Shown piece after piece: positions 23,839 through 27,559 of a DNA stretch of 27,559 nucleotides. Both the position numbers and the translations under genes were made by a program. The DNA is taken from assembly GCA_002338505.1 (NCBI GenBank), contig DDIK01000059.1:1-27559 (forward strand), read 5' to 3'. Numbering within the stretch: the stretch's first letter is position 1; each line of letters begins with the position of its first letter. Below the pieces are notes generated by a model, which had not been told where the DNA came from, did no database searches, and was given only the letters and a program-made list of their open reading frames with translations. Origin of the DNA: Bacteriovorax sp. UBA1852. Lineage in GTDB: Bacteria; Bdellovibrionota; Bacteriovoracia; Bacteriovoracales; Bacteriovoracaceae.

Positions 23839-26800
23839 ATGAAAAAGAAAATTACCAATTTTGGAGCTTATCTCTCTCTAGCTGGATTGATTGCTAGTTG
23901 CTCGAGTACTAGTTTAAACCGTATCGTCGCTGATGACGATGGTTTCTCTCCGCGAACGGCCTATGAGGCATGGGGTGAGCTTAATTACGCTGCTACCTCT
24001 TATAGTGCCAGAGCATTACTCGTTGGTGGAGAGTCAATGGATGGCTTTCGCTCGGGAGTGACTTATGGAGCTGAAAAAGAGGCATCTTCAGCACTTATAA
24101 CAAGAGTTATGGGACCTCCTTCTTCAGAGTTTATTGAAAAAGTTGACGCCTTATCTGAAGAAAATAAAAAAGAGTTTTTAAAAGATTTCCTTTCAAACTA
24201 TGTGAAAGATTCAAATGGATATCGAACATATCTTAATGATGATGGTGTTAAAGTTGATTTAGCAGTAGATGTTAAAGACGCTGAAGGTAACCCAAAGGTT
24301 ATAGACTTATCTGAAATTAAGGAAATTAACTTTGAAGAAGCATCTGTTGATGAGTTAAGTGCAGCGTTTAAAAAGTTTATTGATCAAACTGACGATAAAC
24401 CCATGACGTTCATTAAGCCAATGACAAAATCTAAAATTTTTAATGGTGAGTTACCTGGGTTGGATGGAAACCTTTTTAAATCATGGGGTAGTAATCCAAA
24501 TTATATGACATGGACACCTAACTTTGGTAACGCTCAAAAGTATCTTGTCAATGCTCACGGGCATGGTGGCGGTCAAGGCGGTGGTTGGGAGATTAATTTC
24601 CAGCCTCTAGATACATATGGTGAATTTGAAGAGATGGTTCTGTGGTTTAGAACAGAGTTAAAACAAGTCATCAAAGATCCAGCGACTCTTGAAAAGAAAA
24701 TTAAGCTTTTTCAAGCTCCAGGGCACCAAAGAATGGTCTTTAAGGAGCATCCAGAATTACCAAAACCTAAACTTGCTGAATTATATCGTATGATTCAGTC
24801 TTATATTGTACTTAAGGGGATTTCTGGTCGTACCGGGATTGAGTTTGCTAACTTCAAGAGAATATATCCTGACAGCACTCTTGCTGAAATTGATCCCGCC
24901 CATTGGCATAATAGAGGAGTTTTAAGAATTGAAGGACCTCGTTGGGGGAGCGGCACACACGGGATAGAATTTAGGGCCGGAACCAAAGATCTCGATACAG
25001 CTCGTTTCTATCAAACTGTCTTAGCTGCTCGAGTATCCTCTAATGACTTTAATGGTCTAGCTGAAATTGGTAATTATAGTCTTTATTCTGGAGATAATAC
25101 TGTTTCTTCTAGTGCCGTTGCTCAAAGAATCGGCATGGATGAAGCTCAAGTAAACAAAGCGAAAGATGTTTTAAGAAGTGTGGGTATTAAAGATAGTTAT
25201 CAAGTCCAGTTTTGGAATTGGACCGGTGATGACATCCCATTTATAAAAGCTGGAAAGAAAGAGCTTGTAAAAGGTGTCACGAGAGACTTTGTTAAGTTAG
25301 TCGCAGATTTAGAAAGCATAGAAGATATTAGTGAGAGAAAGACGCTAGTCAGAAAACTTAATAAAGAATGGGTCTTACAAACTCGAGTTATCCAGTCTAT
25401 TGAAGAATACATTAGACCGAGGCAAAACTTTGCCCCTGACATGAATTCTTTAGAGTATAAAGCTGCTGAAGGAAGGCCTGTTAGAGCGAACCCAGTTGAT
25501 GTAAATAATATCGATCTTGGTATTGAATATTCTGGGAAATTTCCTTTGATGGTTAGGGGAGACTTTTCTGATGAAAGACTAGGTGATAATAAGCGAGCAT
25601 GGATTCAGACGAGAGGAGATCTCACTGAAGAAGAAAGAAAGCAGATTATTAAAAATGTTGCCACGTCACTTAAGTCAAAACTAGGTGGCTCTGGAGATGT
25701 TGTTGAAGTCGATGCCGATGGTCACGGTCACGGTCTTGATGTTGCGTTCAATATACGAGATGCACAGGACAGAAAGTGGATTGTTGAATGGGATGGGATA
25801 GGCCGCTCATATGATGATACTGGCGAGATAATTGAAGACTCACCAAGAGGTGGCTCTATCGAGCTTGTTACGCCAAAATTTGTTCCAAAGATTGATGAAA
25901 TTCAAGCTGTCTACCAAGCTTTTGAAGAGAATGATATTCTTCCTCAATTGCAAGGTGGTGGCGGTCACATCAATGTTGACTTAGCAGCGTTTGATGGAAA
26001 GCCAAAAGAATTGGCAAGATTCTTAGCTGTCTTTCATGAGCATAGAAGTGTGATTTCTCTTATGTTTCAACATGTGAATAGAGTCAAAACTAGTGAGCCA
26101 GTTGAGGTGAGTGATAATCTTAGTCAAAAGCTTAGAAGCTTTGATGGATCAGAAGAGGATCTTAAGAACCTTCTCTATGAAGAAAGATACTTTAACACCC
26201 GTTTTGGACGTAAGACAAGATATGTACAAATTGATATGTCTGCTTACTTTCAAGATATTATACCTGATGAGTTTGTGACCGATGATTTTGATATTGCTAG
26301 TCCAACAGTTCCATGGAGAAGACAGTTTAGAGTCGATCCAAATATTAGGAAAATGGAATTTAGAATGTTCAATGCTCCAAGAGACGCAATGGAATCTGGT
26401 TTACAAATCAAACTTGTACGAGCAATTCTTAATAGAGCGCTTAATGAAACAGATGAAGTCTCAGGTACTGTTTCTAAGACAAGTCACCTTGAGTATCTTG
26501 AAGAGCCTGATAAGGCAATGGAAGACCTTAAAAAGATGTGTGATGATTTAGGACTTGATGTTGATGAATTTAGACCACAAGTTTCTGAAGGTTTAGCAGA
26601 AACTGATAAGGCATCTCGTTCAGTTTTCTTCCAAAACTTTGAAGAGAAGATGGTACTGCATCCACCTCAAAGAGGTTGGGGAGATCCTGTTGGTCCAAGA
26701 AGTTCTGAGAATGCACTTAATAGTGCAGATCGTGAATGGGTACCGGGGCCATCAGATGAATTAAATACGATGACTAATGAGCATAGAGTTGAGGCAGCTC

Positions 26801-26904
26801 AAGAAGGAATGCGACAAAGACAGAGTATTGTTCCGGCGCGTGAAGTACCGGGAGAGTTTGTTAGAACCGAAAATTGCGCAGATCTTTTAACAGATGTCTT
26901 ATAG
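23839..26904 (+). CDS. lipoprotein with two amidoligase-like (glutamine-synthetase-fold) domains
   Basis: A 1021-residue protein, lipobox LIASC with Cys21. The second copy (about 560-870) resembles the amidoligase_2 family, which joins a carboxylate to an amine: GIEY at 561-564, KWIVEWDG at 646-653 (the W..xD motif), GGSIELVTPKF at 671-681 (the EIVTP-type motif), GGGGHINVDL at 706-715 (the GLHVH-type motif) and RKMEFRMF at 837-844 with a following helix. The first copy has WEINFQPL at 250-257, FQAPGHQRMVF at 291-301, and GTHGIEFRAGTKD at 372-384. The copies align at Glu-His-Arg but the first lacks the early W..D. The C-terminal 130 residues are polar and probably disordered. Being outside the cytoplasm is odd for an ATP-using fold. 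Start ATG 23839 with AAGGA upstream; a terminator follows. Confidence 0.72.
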   Translation: MKKKITNFGAYLSLAGLIASCSSTSLNRIVADDDGFSPRTAYEAWGELNYAATSYSARALLVGGESMDGFRSGVTYGAEKEASSALITRVMGPPSSEFIEKVDALSEENKKEFLKDFLSNYVKDSNGYRTYLNDDGVKVDLAVDVKDAEGNPKVIDLSEIKEINFEEASVDELSAAFKKFIDQTDDKPMTFIKPMTKSKIFNGELPGLDGNLFKSWGSNPNYMTWTPNFGNAQKYLVNAHGHGGGQGGGWEINFQPLDTYGEFEEMVLWFRTELKQVIKDPATLEKKIKLFQAPGHQRMVFKEHPELPKPKLAELYRMIQSYIVLKGISGRTGIEFANFKRIYPDSTLAEIDPAHWHNRGVLRIEGPRWGSGTHGIEFRAGTKDLDTARFYQTVLAARVSSNDFNGLAEIGNYSLYSGDNTVSSSAVAQRIGMDEAQVNKAKDVLRSVGIKDSYQVQFWNWTGDDIPFIKAGKKELVKGVTRDFVKLVADLESIEDISERKTLVRKLNKEWVLQTRVIQSIEEYIRPRQNFAPDMNSLEYKAAEGRPVRANPVDVNNIDLGIEYSGKFPLMVRGDFSDERLGDNKRAWIQTRGDLTEEERKQIIKNVATSLKSKLGGSGDVVEVDADGHGHGLDVAFNIRDAQDRKWIVEWDGIGRSYDDTGEIIEDSPRGGSIELVTPKFVPKIDEIQAVYQAFEENDILPQLQGGGGHINVDLAAFDGKPKELARFLAVFHEHRSVISLMFQHVNRVKTSEPVEVSDNLSQKLRSFDGSEEDLKNLLYEERYFNTRFGRKTRYVQIDMSAYFQDIIPDEFVTDDFDIASPTVPWRRQFRVDPNIRKMEFRMFNAPRDAMESGLQIKLVRAILNRALNETDEVSGTVSKTSHLEYLEEPDKAMEDLKKMCDDLGLDVDEFRPQVSEGLAETDKASRSVFFQNFEEKMVLHPPQRGWGDPVGPRSSENALNSADREWVPGPSDELNTMTNEHRVEAAQEGMRQRQSIVPAREVPGEFVRTENCADLLTDVL

Positions 26905-26929
26905 ACTATTTTAAAGAAGTGTACTTAAG

Positions 26930-26955
26930 AGGCCTGCAATTGCGGGCCTTTTTTT
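26930..26955 (+). terminator. Rho-independent terminator after the amidoligase-like gene
   Basis: AGGCCTGC (26930-26937) and GCGGGCCT (26942-26949) pair over 8 bp with one T-G wobble and an AATT loop, followed by a T run to 26955. It is also the far end of the convergent response regulator, whose stop is inside the T run; the minus-strand side lacks a T run. Confidence 0.88.
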
Positions 26956-27310
26956 ATGCATTCATTAAAGTTTTGATGTATTCTTTGAGGACTTTATGTC
27001 CCAAGGGCTTATAGAGAATGTCATTTGCGCCCTTACTCGTTGCTTCTTCTTTAGAGATGTCGACGTGAGCGGTAATAAAGATAAAATTTTTAATATCTAG
27101 TTTCTTAGAAATTATATTTTCTAGTAATTGAAATCCATCCATCTTTGGCATTCGGATATCTGAAAAAACTACATCAAAATGTTTGTCTGATATTAACTCA
27201 AGTGCTTCAGCACCATTTTTAGCTAGAGTGAAATCAATATCCATATCCTCTAAGAGCATTTCATAAAGTTCAAGTAACTCAATTTCATCTTCAACAAATA
27301 AAAAATTCAT
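26954..27310 (-). CDS. single-domain response regulator (CheY-like)
   Basis: A 118-residue receiver domain with no output domain. The acidic pair is at 7-8 (FVEDE), the phosphoacceptor Asp51 is in FSDIRMPKMDG, Thr80 is in FITAHVD, and the conserved Lys101 is in LYKPLG. Such proteins act by protein contact, for example in phosphorelay, chemotaxis or as shuttles. I chose the ATG at 27310 with GGGA close upstream; a GTG at 27319 is possible and would add three residues. No kinase is adjacent. It is preceded by a possible -10 and by a terminator-like hairpin of the next gene. Confidence 0.88.
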   Translation of the reverse strand: MNFLFVEDEIELLELYEMLLEDMDIDFTLAKNGAEALELISDKHFDVVFSDIRMPKMDGFQLLENIISKKLDIKNFIFITAHVDISKEEATSKGANDILYKPLGHKVLKEYIKTLMNA

Positions 27311-27339
27311 ATCCCACACTTTTAATATGTTAGAAGTCT

Positions 27340-27358
27340 ATTATATAGCAAAGCTATA
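27340..27358 (-). promoter_or_regulatory. possible promoter -10 and palindrome of the response regulator
   Basis: TATAAT on the minus strand (27340-27345) precedes the ATG at 27310 by about 30 bases, and a perfect inverted repeat TATAGC-AAA-GCTATA lies at 27344-27358, overlapping it. The -35 region is not convincing. Confidence 0.3.
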
Positions 27359-27366
27359 CATCTAGA

Positions 27367-27392
27367 AAAGAGAAAAGTAATAATTTCTCTTT
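27367..27392 (-). terminator. weak hairpin after the last partial gene
   Basis: AAAGAGAAA (27367-27375) and TTTCTCTTT (27384-27392) are perfect inverted 9-mers with an 8-base loop, just past the stop of the minus-strand partial gene. Few G-C pairs and only a short T run on the minus strand, so termination is uncertain. Confidence 0.4.
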
Positions 27393-27407
27393 AGTTAAGC
27401 GCTCTAT

Positions 27408-27559
27408 TTACTTGTAATCACTATTTTTGAAAAATAAAACTTTTGGAAACTTCTCTTTGACTAGCTTTAGATCCCACTCTGACCTTACGATAAAGCAAAC
27501 TCTATTTTTATTATCGTATGCGACATTTATACTATTCTTAGAAATAAAGCTGTCTTTTT
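27408..27559 (-). CDS. C-terminal end of an unrecognised protein, cut by window edge
   Basis: Fifty minus-strand codons including the stop TAA at 27408-27410 run open to the window end. The predicted tail has 49 residues, with segments such as NVAYDNKNRVCFIVRSEW and VKEKFPKVLFF. The regular alternation of hydrophobic strands and a helix looks like the end of a folded domain. The other two minus-strand frames close quickly here. The rest of the gene is outside the window and I do not recognise it. Confidence 0.55.
   Translation of the reverse strand, partial: KDSFISKNSINVAYDNKNRVCFIVRSEWDLKLVKEKFPKVLFFKNSDYK

Noticed and set aside
1..27559. CRISPR arrays, tRNAs, rRNAs, mobile elements
   Set aside because: No regular direct repeats with spacers, no cloverleaf-like stretches noticed, no transposase or integrase motifs seen.

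Overview
The window is AT-rich, densely packed chromosomal DNA from a Gram-negative bacterium. It has many short convergent gene pairs, many exported proteins and lipoproteins, and an unusually large share of signalling genes. I see no rRNA, tRNA, insertion sequence, prophage, integrase or CRISPR array. The mix suggests a predatory or marine bacterium of the Bdellovibrionota, in the style of Bacteriovorax or Halobacteriovorax. Pointers to this are receiver-HD proteins, large unrecognised lipoproteins, periplasmic proteases and wall enzymes, a class I lysyl-tRNA synthetase and an AGCS transporter. That placement is inference from gene style, not from a marker gene.

Layout. 1-3340: the start of an aminopeptidase P gene, an exported basic protein with twelve cysteines, a RadC/JAB-like protein, and class I lysyl-tRNA synthetase. 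3400-6660: a row of small envelope proteins (a membrane-anchored miniprotein, a secreted protein, two lipoproteins of which one is a HELGH metalloprotease), then a YcgR-like PilZ protein. 6800-9411: an AGCS alanine/sodium symporter followed, after a strong terminator, by a soluble histidine kinase. 9412-12906: a DUF1343/NamZ-family protein, thyA-folA, a small conserved-looking protein, and a YceF-type Maf pyrophosphatase. 13019-15480: an exported protein translationally coupled to a six-helix membrane histidine kinase. 15477-19330: a two-gene operon for a 997-residue lipoprotein and a coiled-coil envelope protein, behind a near-perfect sigma-54 promoter. 19532-21656: a divergent pair, an exported cell-wall amidase and a receiver-HD (HD-GYP variant) regulator. 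21657-26904: an exported papain-like protease facing an exported helical protein and a 1021-residue lipoprotein with two amidoligase-like domains. 26954-27559: a single-domain response regulator and the tail of an unrecognised gene.

How the parts may fit. Three themes recur. One is envelope and cell-wall work: the amidase, the NamZ-family protein, the papain-like and HELGH proteases, and the amidoligase-like lipoprotein. Another is signalling with no paired partner: two histidine kinases, two receiver proteins, a PilZ protein and an HD-GYP variant, so c-di-GMP and phosphorelay inputs are likely spread over distant loci. The last is core metabolism (LysRS, ThyA, FolA, Maf, the alanine transporter). 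The most unusual item is the region 21657-26904, where an exported protease, an exported helical protein and a lipoprotein carrying duplicated carboxylate-amine-ligase-like domains sit together outside the cytoplasm.
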